Shown: positions 13,201-25,303, counted from the stretch's first letter. The stretch is DNA of 64,000 bases from Thamnaconus septentrionalis (GCA_009823395.1 CM020504.1:20864540-20928539), one strand, 5' to 3'. Made by a program: numbers and translations. Notes: generated from the sequence alone by a model not told the origin.

Positions 13201-16200
13201 CAAGCAAGTGAAAAGCAGATGGAAGAATTACTTTTCATCCATTTGGTTGTGCTGCAGTTTCTGGCGTAGAACTCATCACTGTGAAATCATTGTTCTATTT
13301 TCTTCTTCTGTATTTTGGACTCACTAGGATGTTGGATCATAACCCTCTGAGCACCCTGTCCCAGGACACTTTAATTGGCCTGCAGTCTCTTGTGTATTTG
13401 TAAGTTGCACTATTTGTAAACTAGGTCCTCCCTCCAAACAGTTTTCAGGGAAAAATAATTTGTGTTTAAATCAAAATTTTGAAATGTCCTGTTGTTCGGT
13501 GACTCTTTCTGTTCTTTATTGTCTAACATTTTAAACTCAAAATAACATGCAATATTAAATGATTCACCTCAACACAATGTTATTTATTCTTATTGCTTGC
13601 AGCAATATTTGCTTCCTGCAGAATAATTTTTTGTCAAGCAAACAAAAAATGGTTCACTTGAAATTTTTAAAACGGTTTGATTATCCTAAAATCTATTTTT
13701 TCAAAATCGAAATAATTTTATTTTATTTTGTATTTATTGTTGTTATTATTTTTGTGATATTCAAAATGTTCCCAACATACTTTTCTGTTTCCTAATCAAC
13801 ATATATTTGTCAAGTTGTTTTCACTACACCCTCACTGCACATTGGCCCTTGTTGAAAAATACTGTACGCTGGGGGAAGTTTTTCTAAATCTTGTTTTCTT
13901 CTGTTTATCAGGTCCATGGTGGGCACTGCACTGCAGCATCTTCCCCAGCCGAGGTTCTGCCAACACCTGCCTGCTCTAGCCTGGCTGTGAGTGTGTTAGA
14001 GAGGAGGGCTGCCGTCAACAGGGAATGCATTCTTATTTGATGTGACCTGCAGTTTGACCAGAAAATGGTCGTCTGGGGCGAAGCCTTTCGAAGTTTTGCC
14101 GCCACAAATGTCAGATGAATGTTTTGTTGAAATGAAACCATGAGTGTTTAACCTCACCCTTTCTCCTTTAATTTGTCTTCAGAGATCTGGAGGGAAACCA
14201 GATTCACACCATCAGCTACTCCATCCTGAAGACCTGCAGCAAGCTGGAGGTTCTGTTAGTATCCCAGTCCTACAAACTAAGAGGGTCATGCATGCTTTTT
14301 TTATATGATTCTAAATGTTTGGGGTTTTTTTTTCTCAGAGGCGCTATAGGGGCAGTTGTCAGTTGATTGAGTGTGAACGTCAGGAAGTAGATATTTGTTC
14401 AGACTTGGAGCAAATAAGATTAATTGTATCAAACCCAGCAGGGATGCACAACAGGACGCTGAAGTGTTTTGGACGCGATGTCTGACAGCAGCTCTGTTCT
14501 GTTCAGATTATTGATGGACAACCGTCTCAGAAGAGTTCCTGAAAACACCTTCCACTCTCTCTGGCAGCTGGCAGAGCTGTGAGTTGCACCCTGTTTATTT
14601 CTGACGGGTTGGTTCTGTTCATTCTGAAGTCACTTAACTTCCTCTCACTCTTCTTATTATTTTGTGTCTGACTTTCCTCTGGTAGAAATTTGTCAAGAAA
14701 CAGGATTAAGGAATTGCCAAAATACATCTTCAAACCAGTTGGAAAGTCCCTTCTCAAACTGTGAGTTGAAAAGCGGGTAAATGTTTAATGGTTTGTTGTT
14801 ATGTACAAGTGCAATTGCAAATAACGAGTGACATCTCATTGGACAGAGGATAGAGTTCCCCTTAACTGCGCTTAAAATCCAGCTAAGGGTCCAGCAGCAG
14901 CAGCTAGTCACAGTCCTCGCAGCAGCAGCAGCAGCAGGGCTAGTGGCGCAATGGATAACGCGTCTGACTACGGATCAGAAGATTCCAGGTTCGACTCCTG
15001 GCTAGCTCGAGCCACTTTTTGACCTCTCCGGAACGTGCTGCCAAGTGTGAAAATCTCCACATTGTTACAAGCCAAACAACTGTGCAGCTCTGTGAGCAGG
15101 AGGACAATTAAGGCTGTTTAATTTTTACCTCACTATCTGACTTTGACCAAAAAAAAATGAACACGGGGGGGTGGCATGAACCCAAGTGCAGGAGGGTCTA
15201 GTTGTCGCAGCCGTGATAGTATAGGTGGTTAGTACTCTGCGTTGTGGCCGCAGCAACCCCGGTTCGAATCCGGGTCACGGCAGAACCAATCGGGTGGCTC
15301 CTTTTTACCTCTCATTGTGTATGTGACTGGCTGAGCTTAACAATGTTGCTGTTCACTGTTGCAGAAATATCTCCCACAATCCCCTTCTTCACATTCTCCC
15401 CGGCCACTTCAGCCACCTGACTCATCTTCAGTCTCTGTAAGTACAACAGTGCAATGGCTTCACAAAGTTTTCTCTGAAAGAGTTCACACAAAAGACTTTA
15501 ACTTGAACCTCAGCTCAGCGTAAACCTTGCCTCTGAACATTGATCCTAAAGTTAAATAATTCTTTGCGAGTAGGAAGTTTGTGAGGAAAATTGAGGATGA
15601 GCCAAAATGTCCTCACACCTTTGGTTGAAAATGTGACTTTGCCCTTTAACACTCTTTTTGACACACCGACATACGGGTCCCTCTGGGACAATTTCTATTT
15701 ATCACAGTGCTCTGGAGGGAATAGAGATTCCACATATTCAGACAAAGATGTTCCTGCCCATGAAGAACCTCTCCCACATGTACGTTGACAACCTTGATGC
15801 ACAACTGCGCTGCAATGTCTTTGCCCCACTGAACGAACGTCTCTTCCTTTTTGCTACCAGCTACTTCAAGAAATTCCAGTACTGCTCCTTCGCGCCTCAT
15901 GTCAGGTCCTGCAAGCCCAACACGGACGGCATCTCTTCCTTTGAGAACCTGCTTGCCAGCATCGTGCTCCGGGTTTCAGTCTGGCTCATGGCGTTCATAA
16001 CTTGCTTTGGGAACATCCTCGTCATTGGCATGAGGTCGCTGATAGGCGCTGAGAACAACCTGCACGCCGCCTGCATCAAGGTCCTCTGCTGTGAGTAACA
16101 ATGCATACAATTTTAGGACAACGTATTACACAAAAAAAATTGGAATCCGTCCACAGTGGAGCGGCTATCCTCACTGCAAATGGAATCATGCAACTGGAGG

Positions 16201-18370
16201 TCTCTTATCGTCTAGGTGCAGACTGCCTCATGGGTGTCTACCTTTTTTTTGTTGGGGTCTTTGATGTAAAATTTCGCGGGCAGTACAATCGCAACTCCCT
16301 GGTTTGGATGGAGAGCTTGGAGTGTCGCACTATTGGATTTCTGGCTATGCTTTCCTTAGAGGTACGGTGATCAACCAAGTGTGTCTGTAGACTTCAAGGA
16401 CGCTCATGAATTCAGATACTGAATGAATGTGTGTATTTCTTTTTCTCTGCAGGTGTCTGTGCTGCTCCTGACCTACCTGACTCTTGAGAAGTTCTTGGTC
16501 ATTGTTTTCCCCTTTAACAATCTCCGTCCGAGCAAACTGCAGACTTGGGTGAGCCACAGCACTGACAAACAAAATCACTAGTTGAGCCAGATAAGTGTTT
16601 GCATGTTTTTTTGTTGTCAATCGGTTCCGGCCGGTTTGTATCGTGGATATGTTCCATTTTAAAGAGAACGCTTGAGTTCTGTTATTATTAAATATTATTG
16701 TACTAGTTTATGTAGTGTCTGAATTTGATTCAGCAGCAGAAACTGAGACAGAATTCTGAATAAATTCGAAAGAATATGTTTTACTTTTTCAACTTTCTCT
16801 GTTCTGTTCTGCCTCTCAGGTGGTCCTGGTCTCTATCTGGCTGCTTGGGTTCATTATTGCTGCCATCCCCCTCATGAATGAGGACGTGTTTGGAAACTAC
16901 TATGGTCGCAATGGCGTCTGCTTCCCTCTGCACTCTGACAGGCAAGAAAAACCTACTGCCAAAGGATATTCCACTGGCATTTTTCTGGGTAAATGTGCAA
17001 AAAAAAGTAATTTTTCTCCTCCACTCCATTTACAACCAATATTATTGCAAATACAGATTTTTTCAATGCACTGAGGATTTGTGTAGCTTGGGGTGGTGTA
17101 GGGGAGGGGGTTGAGCTGCAATAAAATTCAGAGCTTAAAAGAAACTGAATCACTGTAATGTCGCTTATGATTCAAAGGCAGTCTGATTTAATCTTCAGAA
17201 CCAGAACCAGAAGCAGCCGTGCTACTAAGACCGGAGCATTATACAATAAACCTAATAATAGTGCTCTAACGATGCAGCGTCATCTCTCAGACATTCTCAC
17301 CGAGGACCTGAGAAAGTCTACGATAAATGAATAACAGAGATATTCTGCCATCCGCACCATTTCTTCCCAGTGACTCATCTTTACACTGCACACCTCTCAC
17401 ATAGCTGGTGACAGATCAGAGCTCCTCCGATAGTTTAAGATGAGATATCAAAGAGGCGCAGCCATCCATCATGCAAGGAAATTAACTAATGTTGAGTGTT
17501 TAATATTAATCCAAGGTCTGTCTTATTCCCTTCCATTTCAGTCAACACACATCTTAAACTTTTGGAGTAAAAGGTTAAAAAAGACCTGTAGTTTTGAACA
17601 ATTTGAAGTGAAATAGCTCCATTAAAATTATACTTCTGTGATTGTTTTCGGTTATTTCTGTAGGTCTAAATCTAGTGGCATTCCTGGTGATCGTATTCTC
17701 CTATTCCATCATGTTCCACTCCATCTACAAGACTGGCATCAACGCCACAGACGTGAGGAGCAGACTGCACCGAGACGTAGCTGTGGCCAACAGATTCTTC
17801 TTCATAGTGTTCTCTGACGCTCTCTGCTGGATACCCATATTTCTGGTGAAGGTCCTGTCGCTACTGGAGGTGGAGATACCTGGTAAGAAACAAAACACAT
17901 TTGTGTTTCAACTGAGGAAAAACTAAACAAATCATATATATTTTAACATTATTTTAATTTAAATTATTTTCAACATTACGTTTTGGAAAAAAGTACAGAA
18001 TTATAGTTTTTATTTGTCTGAAAAAAATATCCAATGGTGAAACCAAAGAGACAAACTACTTTTAATGTGAGCTCTTTTTCCTCTCCATTCCCTTGGTTCT
18101 CTTCTTGTCCAAGACACCATTTCCAGCTGGGTGGTAATCTTCATCCTTCCCATCAACAGCGCTTTGAATCCTATTCTCTACACGCTGACGACCAGCTTTT
18201 TCAGAGAGCAGGTGGAGGCTTTACTCTGCCGCTGGCAGAGAAGGAAAAAGGACCGCAAGAGCGTCACGTCTTCCACCGTCTTTGTGGAGGCGGCCCACAA
18301 TCCCAACTACAAGGCACCAGCCTGCCTGCAGCGAGTGTCACTGGACAGCCCTGATCCTCGCTATGCCTGA
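7793..18370 (+). CDS. rxfp2: Relaxin family peptide receptor 2 (LGR8 type), complete
   Basis: Cell-surface GPCR for INSL3/relaxin-family peptides that signals mainly through Gs/cAMP. The 20 coding exons are 7793-7838, 10953-11099, 11349-11435, 11551-11656, 12150-12221, 12661-12732, 13010-13081, 13328-13399, 13912-13986, 14183-14254, 14507-14578, 14686-14760, 15365-15436, 15708-15779, 15861-16090, 16216-16361, 16453-16548, 16820-16988, 17664-17882 and 18114-18370. They sum to 2,229 bases, or 742 residues; human RXFP2 is of similar length. Order of parts: hydrophobic signal start ([10 protein letters not shown]), LDLa module with six cysteines (about residues 29-64), linker, ten LRRs (about 129-370), hinge, then seven helices. 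Conserved GPCR marks include CWIP and NPILY, while the TM3 end has LEKF in place of DRY, as in this receptor group. The start ATG leads directly into a signal peptide. RXFP1 is less likely because of synteny with b3glct and fry; the teleost a/b paralogue cannot be decided. Confidence 0.95.
7839..10952 (+). other. rxfp2: rxfp2 intron 1
   Basis: A 3.1-kb intron between the signal-peptide exon and the LDLa exon. It contains a GAAT tetranucleotide run (about 8200-8225), a long CA microsatellite, and open frames on both strands (for example 8420-8992 on the minus strand) without recognisable protein families. No second gene was identified. Confidence 0.7.
10196..10286. repeat. (CA)n microsatellite, about 90 bases
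   Basis: A nearly perfect CA run in rxfp2 intron 1 with one early G interruption (ACACGCAC). Its length makes it likely to be polymorphic. Confidence 0.97.
10953..11099 (+). other. rxfp2: rxfp2 exon 2: LDL-receptor class A module
   Basis: This exon encodes the N-terminal LDLa module, which in RXFP1/RXFP2 is needed for receptor activation and not for primary hormone binding. Six cysteines are spaced as in LDLa domains, and the acidic calcium-binding end reads [12 protein letters not shown]. The module is carried by one exon with phase-1 borders on both sides, as is usual for shuffled extracellular modules. Confidence 0.9.
14923..14936. repeat. (CAG)n directly before tRNA-Arg(ACG)
   Basis: A short run of about five CAG units abuts the first base of the tRNA gene, with further imperfect CAG units upstream (14891-14905). 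Confidence 0.7.
14937..15009 (+). tRNA. tRNA-Arg (ACG)
   Basis: A 73-base cloverleaf without intron. The acceptor stem GGGCTAG pairs with CTAGCTC (one G-U), with discriminator G. The A box is TGGCGCAATGG and the B box GGTTCGACTCC. The anticodon ACG is at 14970-14972 in the arm TCTGA-CT-ACG-GA-TCAGA. A T5 run about 10 bases downstream serves as Pol III terminator. It lies in the rxfp2 intron 14761-15364, sense to the host gene. Confidence 0.95.
15210..15282 (+). tRNA. tRNA-His (GTG)
   Basis: The acceptor stem GCCGTGA pairs with TCACGGC, with discriminator A. The anticodon GTG is at 15244-15246 in the arm CTGCG-TT-GTG-GC-CGCAG. The B box is GGTTCGAATCC. The D loop reads AGGTGGTTA, one G more than the common vertebrate form. 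TTTTT follows about 20 bases later. It shares the rxfp2 intron with tRNA-Arg(ACG), 200 bases away. Confidence 0.95.
15780..15860 (+). other. rxfp2: rxfp2 81-base in-frame intron at the hinge
   Basis: Donor GTACGT and acceptor CTTCCTTTTTGCTACCAG are strong, and splicing restores the conserved hinge KNLSHIYFKKF. The intron length is a multiple of three and it has no in-frame stop, so retention would add 27 residues, including one cysteine, between the last LRR and the first helix. Confidence 0.8.
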
Positions 18371-19198
18371 CGCAGACTGGAGCTCGTTCCACACTTTGCA
18401 TGTTGTAAGCGGTAAACATTTATACATACAGTCAGCATGTTTAAAGAGGAACTATTCACAGAGCTGTTTCATTGTGGTGTAACATGTTCTCCTGAAAGAA
18501 ACTCGTCCATCCAGGCTTTTTCACTTTCAACTTTGTTGTTGACTTTTCTGCTGCATGTCTCTTTAAAGTGGTGGACATGAAGTACCAGCAGACTCACAGA
18601 GTTGTATGTAAAGCAGAATGTAATGAAACATGTTGTCACTGCTTGAAGCTGAGCAAGTAATTGAAACAACCCTGGCATAATTAATTACAAACTTTGTTTC
18701 ATGCAAGTTTTGACTGGACAATATCAAATTTTTTGACTGTTATACTTTTTCTTACTCCCAATGTCAGACAGTGTCTTATTTGTTTTCTTGCTCAATGTTC
18801 CCATCTGTTTTTTCTTCATTGACAATAATCCATATCTGTGCTGACCTTCCATGTTTGCTAATTAATCTAGACAATCACTGTTGAGGGTGGAGAGAATTCT
18901 GTGTGATGAGAACATTTTGAAATGTGCACTTTTATGAACACAAAACTTCTTTTTAGTTATGCTCTGCAGATTAAAATATGTTTTCATCAGTTGTGTACTG
19001 CATCTCTATGATGTCAGTTTAAAGAGTTTAGTCTTGAATGATTTATCTACAGCCGGGGCTCTTTGAGTGGAGTAATTAAATGATTTTTCATTTTTCACTG
19101 GCATACTACAAGTGCATGGGGAGAATTTGTCCTTTTAATCAGCAACAAGCTATCCATCAATGGTACTTTTTATTTATTGCTAGTTTTATAGGAATAAA
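18371..19198 (+). terminator. rxfp2: rxfp2 3' UTR and polyadenylation signal
   Basis: About 0.83 kb after the stop codon. A canonical AATAAA is at 19193-19198, with GAATAAAAAAATAAA near 19233 as a further candidate. The UTR is AT-rich and holds no convincing reading frame. Confidence 0.65.
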
Positions 19199-19319
19199 GT
19201 TAACTATCAAATCATCGTCATGTACTGAAAGACGAATAAAAAAATAAACGCATCTGAAATTTATGTAAATATAATTTTCCTCCATGGGTTTGTAATCACT
19301 TCATTTGGCTTCACCTGTG

Positions 19320-20100
19320 GCGCCCACGCAGCATCCTTCCGACCGTGGCAGGTGTTCTGTCCTTCGCCCAAGACACGCCCTTAGCGACACGTTGACGGCC
19401 ACTGACGCTAGCCAATGAGAAACGCCCTTTCCCTCAGTTTCCAGAATGTCGGCGCCTGATTGGTTGTCAAGGGCGGGGCCCTGTCATCCCGTAGCCGTAG
19501 CGCTGTCAGCCGGGGCGGCACGACTCTTGGAGGAGAGAGAGGGACGAGACGAGACGAGACGGATTGATGAAAACAAGACCGTAATCAACACAAACAAAAG
19601 AAGCCGTGCCTGGAAATGATACCATAGACACCCGGACGGGTCGACGCAGAAAAAGGTACCGTTCGTCTCTTAGCGCCGCATGAAACGCTGCGAGTGATGG
19701 CGTTCACTGACAAAAGGCAGTCGAGCGTTCAACGTCGATTTTTTTTTTTTTTTAAACTCCCACTGCCGCTTCTATTAGCTCGCTGGCTACCGAGTTAGCT
19801 TAACGTCAAAAACGTTCGAGTGACGTAATTGAACAAAAACAGAAAAAGAAAAGGTGAACGTGAGCTACGGTGAAGTCCGTCCACGTTGTGGCGTGTCGCT
19901 GCCGTGCAACGGTCGCGCCGCTGAGCCAGACGAGCTCGGCTCCAGTGTCTGTGTTCAAGGCGGCTGGTCGTAAATAACGCTCCCGTGATGGCGGTGAACG
20001 ATAATATGCTACGTCGCACGTTAGCCGAAAGCTAGGTGGCATCCCATCAGTTCATTGAGGGCGCAGTGGCCAGATGCCCCGTCAGTCAGAAAGCATTTAG
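19320..20100 (+). promoter_or_regulatory. fry: CpG-rich promoter with noncoding first exon, probably distal fry promoter
   Basis: A sharp rise in CpG content stands between AT-rich flanks. A CCAAT box lies at 19412-19416, an inverted CCAAT (ATTGG) at 19459-19463 and a GC box (GGGCGGGG) at 19471-19478. An untranslated exon ending at 19655 in AAAAAG|GTACCG is plausible, starting near 19500. It lies downstream of rxfp2 and upstream of fry on the same strand, so fry is the natural owner, but the splice connection over 7 kb is inferred. A noncoding or divergent transcript is the alternative. Confidence 0.55.
19542..19562. repeat. (GACGA)n pentamer
   Basis: About four units of GACGA in the predicted untranslated exon of the distal promoter. 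Confidence 0.7.
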
Positions 20101-20202
20101 GGGTTAAAATTCAAGAGGGGCGACATCTCTCGGTGTAATGTCACGTCTGTTACCCCGTAACCGTCTTCCAGTTTGGGAAAACACAAACTAACAAACTTAT
20201 TT

Positions 20203-20203
20203 C

Positions 20204-20237
<34 letters not shown>
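20203..20237. repeat. (AAT)n microsatellite
   Basis: Roughly eleven AAT units in the presumed fry intron 1. Confidence 0.9.
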
Positions 20238-23200
20238 GTTATTGTGTATTTTCCCAATGCTTCATCAACAAAAAGCCGTCAAATTGCGTATTATCATGTA
20301 TTGTTTACTGGCAACTCCACGAGCAGATGGCAGTAGACACTGTTTGAGTCACAACACACACATGGACACATTATGTGTGTTCATCATGTTGGTTTCTCTC
20401 TCTCTCTTGCCCTGATTGTGTTGTGATAAGTGACAACTAAATCAAAGCAGTTGACTAGCAGGTGTCAGTGAAATAATAGCTCTGGCCCCTCGCCAATTTC
20501 AGGCCAATTCCTCTCGCTCATCCTCCCTCCCCTCCTTGCTAAGTTGTGACTCAATCAGACTCCTGCTTCTCCATCTCTCCAGCTGTTGGCACAGCCAGCT
20601 GGCAGCAGCGACCCACTTTTAACTCCATTGTTCTCTGCCTGGACTTGTGCTACAAGTAACTCGTACACAGACGACATGCTCTGCGTGCCACCGTGCATCT
20701 CCGTCGCTCATATTCCTTTATGCTTTCAACTTACAGAAGCTTTTGAAGGAGGTTGTATATGTAGGCCCCAACAATTACACAAACCTGTGTTAAATGCTTG
20801 CAAAACAAGCTATTTTTTTTTAACCTTCACATTGAATTCCAAAGCCCTCCCAGTTTCTTTCACTATGCTTGTAAAGAATGTTAAGAGTACGGATTAACTG
20901 CTGGCTTTAATGTATTGTGATCACTCCTGCTGGCATTTGGAGGCAACTGACTGTGTAGCCCAGAGCCAGCAAAATGTGTACACTGCATTTTTCCCTTAGT
21001 GTTCCTTGTTTATTATTAGTCGGGTGGAATAATCATAATTTTGCCTGCCATACTTTTTAGACTTGCGTCTTAGACTGCTTTTTTTGTCCATCTAAACAAA
21101 AATATTTGATTTTTTTTTTTTTTTTGCTACAGTTTAATCCTTTTAGGTCAAGGCTTGTTTTTCCCCCTCTAAATGTCAAGACTGTTGCAGCGTTACTTCA
21201 AAGACCTTACATGACAACATGTAAATTCTGCAAGCGTTATTGTGTGTCTTGGCAGTACGTGTGAATCCATTTGACATCCGAGCTGCACGGGTTGCTTGAG
21301 TAAATAGAGTTTCTATTTGTAACCTACAGCCTGGGGGGTTGTGTCACACTTTGCTTGAAACCTCTTCAAGCTCGATGATCTGGAGCAAGCAAGTATTGAC
21401 CTCATCCTCAACCTGAAAATTGCCATCAGTAAAAAAAATATATATGAAGGCTGTACCCTTGACAGTCTTTCTGTTGGTTGCAGCAGAGCCATCTCTGCAT
21501 CTTATTATTACCCCAAACTAATTGATGATTGTCAAAGATGAGCCCTGTGCACTGAAGTCTTCATGCAAGGATTAATCCTCCTGCCACCATATCTGGAAAA
21601 ACAGGACAATAATGCATCTGTGGAGTCTAACCCCAATTTAGATGAGTGGTTTTTCTCGCACTGTAAGAGCGGAAGCTACCAAAAACACTGTGTCATTTGG
21701 ACCACCTACTGCCACTGCGCTCCGGCGCCCTAGATTCTCCCACAGGCTCAATATTATCTTTTACTCTTATTACTTGCTTGCCTTTGGTTCACCTCTAAAG
21801 AGGAACGCAGTTATAGCTGTTGTTCTTTTTAAAGAAATTCGGTTGCCAAGACATCTTGTGAAAACTTAAAGCAAAGAATCACTTGACATTAGGACAACAC
21901 TCTAGTCAACAGCTCATTAATTTCACACACCTGCCACCAAGTGGATGCAGATGTGAGTAGCAGTCTCACGAAATGTCTTTAAAAGTCTCTCAATATTGTC
22001 AAAATGAGAAAGATATGTGTTTAATATGACTGCTCTCTTGTCACTTTAGGCTGTATTGATAAAGTGAACAACCTTAGCTCTGATGCTAAGTCTTGGTTAC
22101 AGCATGGAGAGAATAACTTTCCCCAGTTTGACTTCATAAATCTGGTCTGTGGACCACATTCAGCTGTCAAACTACAGTATCTGCCCGGCTGTTCTGTTTC
22201 CATTTCCACTGATCCTGCCCAGCACCTCACCTCCCACTGGATTACATAACCTACTGTTTCAAACGGATATTTACAAGTCCATACACATACATGCAACACA
22301 CGCACAATAAGATTCCTTCCCATTGCAATCCACCTCTGACTTAGCTTCAGGTGCATTAGAGAGACTACTTCTTATTTTATGAGAGGAGTTCTCTCAGTTA
22401 TTGCCTGAACAGTCCATGTACACTGTCTTACCTAATATAACTCTGAAAAATGTTGCATTGACAGACTCGTAAAAGGATTTAACTGTGAAATTAATGTATT
22501 TGACTTCTGTGTTTGGCATTAGATTTTAGATAATTGGTTGTAGACACTTCCTTATGGCTCTTAGGCTTGATAAACCTCACGGAATGTTTGCTGAGGCATT
22601 GGTCTGTGCACCAGACACCCTGGAGATAGTGTTACATAACACAGTCCTATAGGTTGGTGGACATTTGCATGTGAATGGGGTTTATGTGCAGTGCTATAGC
22701 TGACATTTTCCAGCAATTAAAAAACTGAGAAGTGCATGAGGATGCTTTGTTTGTCTTTAGAACTCTAGCATTGCCTTTGTCCTTTTTTGGGTCTAAAAAG
22801 ATTGTGATTGTGAGGTGAAATATAGATTATGATCTGTTCACCAAATATTCTGTACATTATGTAGATGTATGCTAAAAGCACCATGCAAAGATTTTCCAAC
22901 TAGGTGCAGAAGTATCATTTCTGAGCTCAAGGGGGCATCATAGAGTCATTGTATAGGCGTGATGACCGGCGGTAAGACAGAAGGTGGATAGAGCAGGGAA
23001 CACTTTTCTCACCAGTTGGAGTGGTTAATTTGCACAGTTTTGTATGTGTGTTTATATTTGTGCATTAAACGTTTAAATGTGTTGTTTTTCTATTTACATT
23101 GCATGAGGGGAAAATTCTGTGCATATTTTGAATCATCCCTACAAACCTGAGTGCAGGAGGAAGTGGGTATAGGAAATGGATGGATGGATATTTTGAATCA

Positions 23201-25221
23201 TTCAGACCAGATGAATAATGAACTTAAGCCCAATTAACTTATTAATGTTGTTTTTTTATATTAGCAATTGACCGAAAGTAAACCATTGTGAGGCAATGGT
23301 CCTTAAAACACAGTGTGTTGTGTAAATGTAATAACACTTGCATACTCCATGAAATATAACTTCATATATTTGTTGCTAACTATGGTTAACTTTTTTCTTT
23401 CCTTGTCTTTCTTTTTTTTTTTTTTAAAGGCTAGTAGTTAGACAAAAATGCAGCGCACATGATGTTTGTTTATCACAGAGATTAATTATTGTGGCAGCAG
23501 GGCCACTCCCTCCATTCATCTCACCCTCCATCTGTGAAGGTTCCCAGGTCGTGCCAAGAGTAAACTTGTTTATTCCCTCAGTCCTCCTGTTAGACCGGGT
23601 TGCTGTGCATCTTGGCAGCTGCTAATATTATAACTTAGTGATGGAAAAAAAAAAATATTCATTTCACGTTGGAGCAAATATCAAAGTCACTTTCATTTGT
23701 AAGTCTGTAAATAATAATTGTGTAGAGTCACTGAGATGTTGCTTTTTTCAGTTTACAGTGTATGTTACATGACATGTGGCGTTTATTTCAGGGAATAACT
23801 GACGCCATCTGATGTAGTATGTGCCCTCGTATGGTGTAATCAGAGTTATGGCTCGGCTTTAGACATAAAACTAAACAATAAGCGGCGGCAATTAAAGGGT
23901 CACGGAACCAAGAAGTGAATAATTGCAGGAAAACTGGCCTGTGGTTTGTGTATCTGTGTAGGCGTGTCAGGGTGTCTCAGTAAACTGAAGCACTCCTTCA
24001 CTGATGTTAGGAAGCTCCTCAGCTTATATCACAAACAAAGTTTTGTTTAGTTTTTTTCCTGCGGTGACAATACTATTAAAAATAATCAGATTATCATGAG
24101 CAGTGGAAGATGAACCTGCGGGTATTTTTGTGTACATTTGAATAATAATAATGAAGATGCATATACCAGTGGGGTTTTATGAGACAAGCCTGCCTTGTCA
24201 GTGTTGCACTATCTACTCTTGGCTAATACTCATTTGAAGCTATTCATCAAGGCCATATTGATTTGCATCTGGCGTGGTGTTGGAAAAAGAAAAAATATGT
24301 AAAGTGGGGAAGATTTGGGTCCGTCTTGGCCGTGTTAGGAGCCAAACATTGATCACATTTAGGCTTCTGCGTATGAATACTGCCAGGTAATCAGGTTAAG
24401 CAAACAAGAGAGCAATTAATCTGAGTAGCTGGAATGAGAACTCCACTGGAATCCATTATCATCCATCAAACTGTGTGTTTGCAGGAGCAGCAAGCAAACA
24501 GCAAATCAAATGTCTCAAGTGCAATGTTTTCATCAGCATGTGCGGATTTACATCCTGTAGACACACAAAAAAACACACAAACTGCCAGTCATGACACATG
24601 TTTTGTGTATGGTGGGTTGCCCTGTTTGTTTCCTCCGATTGGTTGACACACATTATCCGTTAATAAAGGGCTGCCTGTGTGTGTGTGTGTGTGTCATGTG
24701 TGTACAAGCATTTCTTAATAGTGAGCTCCACTAACACTTGATCCACATCCCTTTGACTTTGACATTGGCACCGTGCCTCCTGTTGCTTGCTTTTGGCATT
24801 TAAGTATTTCCTTGAGCGACAAAGAAAATTAAACTACACCCAAAGTGTGGCAAAGTGTTTGATGTCCCGTGTCATTCATTCAAATACACTACAGCCTCCG
24901 TGGCACCTTTTTCGAAAGAGGATTTGAAAGTTGTGTTGTTGTCACTCACCTACACACGCGCTCGGGGGCGAGGCACTCAATGGAACTGATGTCATGACAA
25001 TAGCGGCATAAACAACAGGAAGTAAGTGGCGTGCATGTCTCAGGAGAGATCTAGCCTGTTTGCAGAGAAACCGAGAGTGAAACATGGAACAACGTGAAGT
25101 CTTGCAGTGAGGCGTAACATTGTGAATGAAATGATCACAGTTCAATTTATCCATCGTCTGCCAAGTGTATCTTTGACAACGAAACCAACTCCTGCCTGGC
25201 TGGCTTGCTAATACTTCGCAT
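20238..25221 (+). other. fry: Presumed first fry intron, no gene seen
   Basis: AT-rich sequence with poly-T runs, a GT microsatellite (24677-24694) and a GGTATAGGAAATGGATGGAT tail near 23167-23190. Open frames such as 22021-22356 on the minus strand have no recognisable family. No exon was convincingly placed. Confidence 0.5.
23135..23192 (+). repeat. Fish-type interspersed-repeat 3' tail
   Basis: CCTGAGTGCAGGAGGAAGTGGGTATAGG-like sequence running into GGAAATGGATGGATGGATA resembles the conserved 3' ends of short fish retroposons that finish in (ATGG)n. Only the tail is visible; the family is not assigned. Confidence 0.35.
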
Positions 25222-25303
25222 GACGAGGTGGCCGAGTGGTTAAGGCGATGGACTGCTAATCCATTGTGCTCTGCACGCGTGGGTTCGAATCCCATCCTCG
25301 TCG
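25222..25303 (+). tRNA. tRNA-Ser (GCT)
   Basis: An 82-base class II tRNA with a long variable arm. The acceptor stem GACGAGG pairs with CCTCGTC, with discriminator G. The anticodon GCT is at 25255-25257, the variable arm TGTGCTCTGCACG, and the B box GGTTCGAATCC. It looks intact. It lies in the presumed fry intron 1, sense to fry. Confidence 0.95.

Larger units (their letters stand above)
12150..15779 (+). other. rxfp2: rxfp2 exons 5-14: ten leucine-rich repeats, one per exon
   Basis: Ten exons of exactly 72 or 75 bases each (24 or 25 codons), all split after the second base of a leucine codon (CT|N). Each encodes one LRR with an LxxNxL-like core, for example [18 protein letters not shown] and LSRNRIKEL. 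The modular one-repeat-one-exon plan allows exon skipping without frame change. The LRR array binds the hormone B-chain in this receptor family. Confidence 0.9.

Noticed and set aside
7793..18370. RXFP1 as identity of the relaxin receptor
   Set aside because: Both share the architecture, but neighbours b3glct and fry match the RXFP2 locus and the helices read closer to RXFP2.
22021..22356. 111-codon minus-strand frame in the presumed fry intron 1
   Set aside because: No family resemblance and no splice context; kept as intron.
24942..25295. Minus-strand frame MGFEPTRAEHNG and following residues
   Set aside because: It is the antisense translation of the tRNA-Ser gene, a common false protein in databases.
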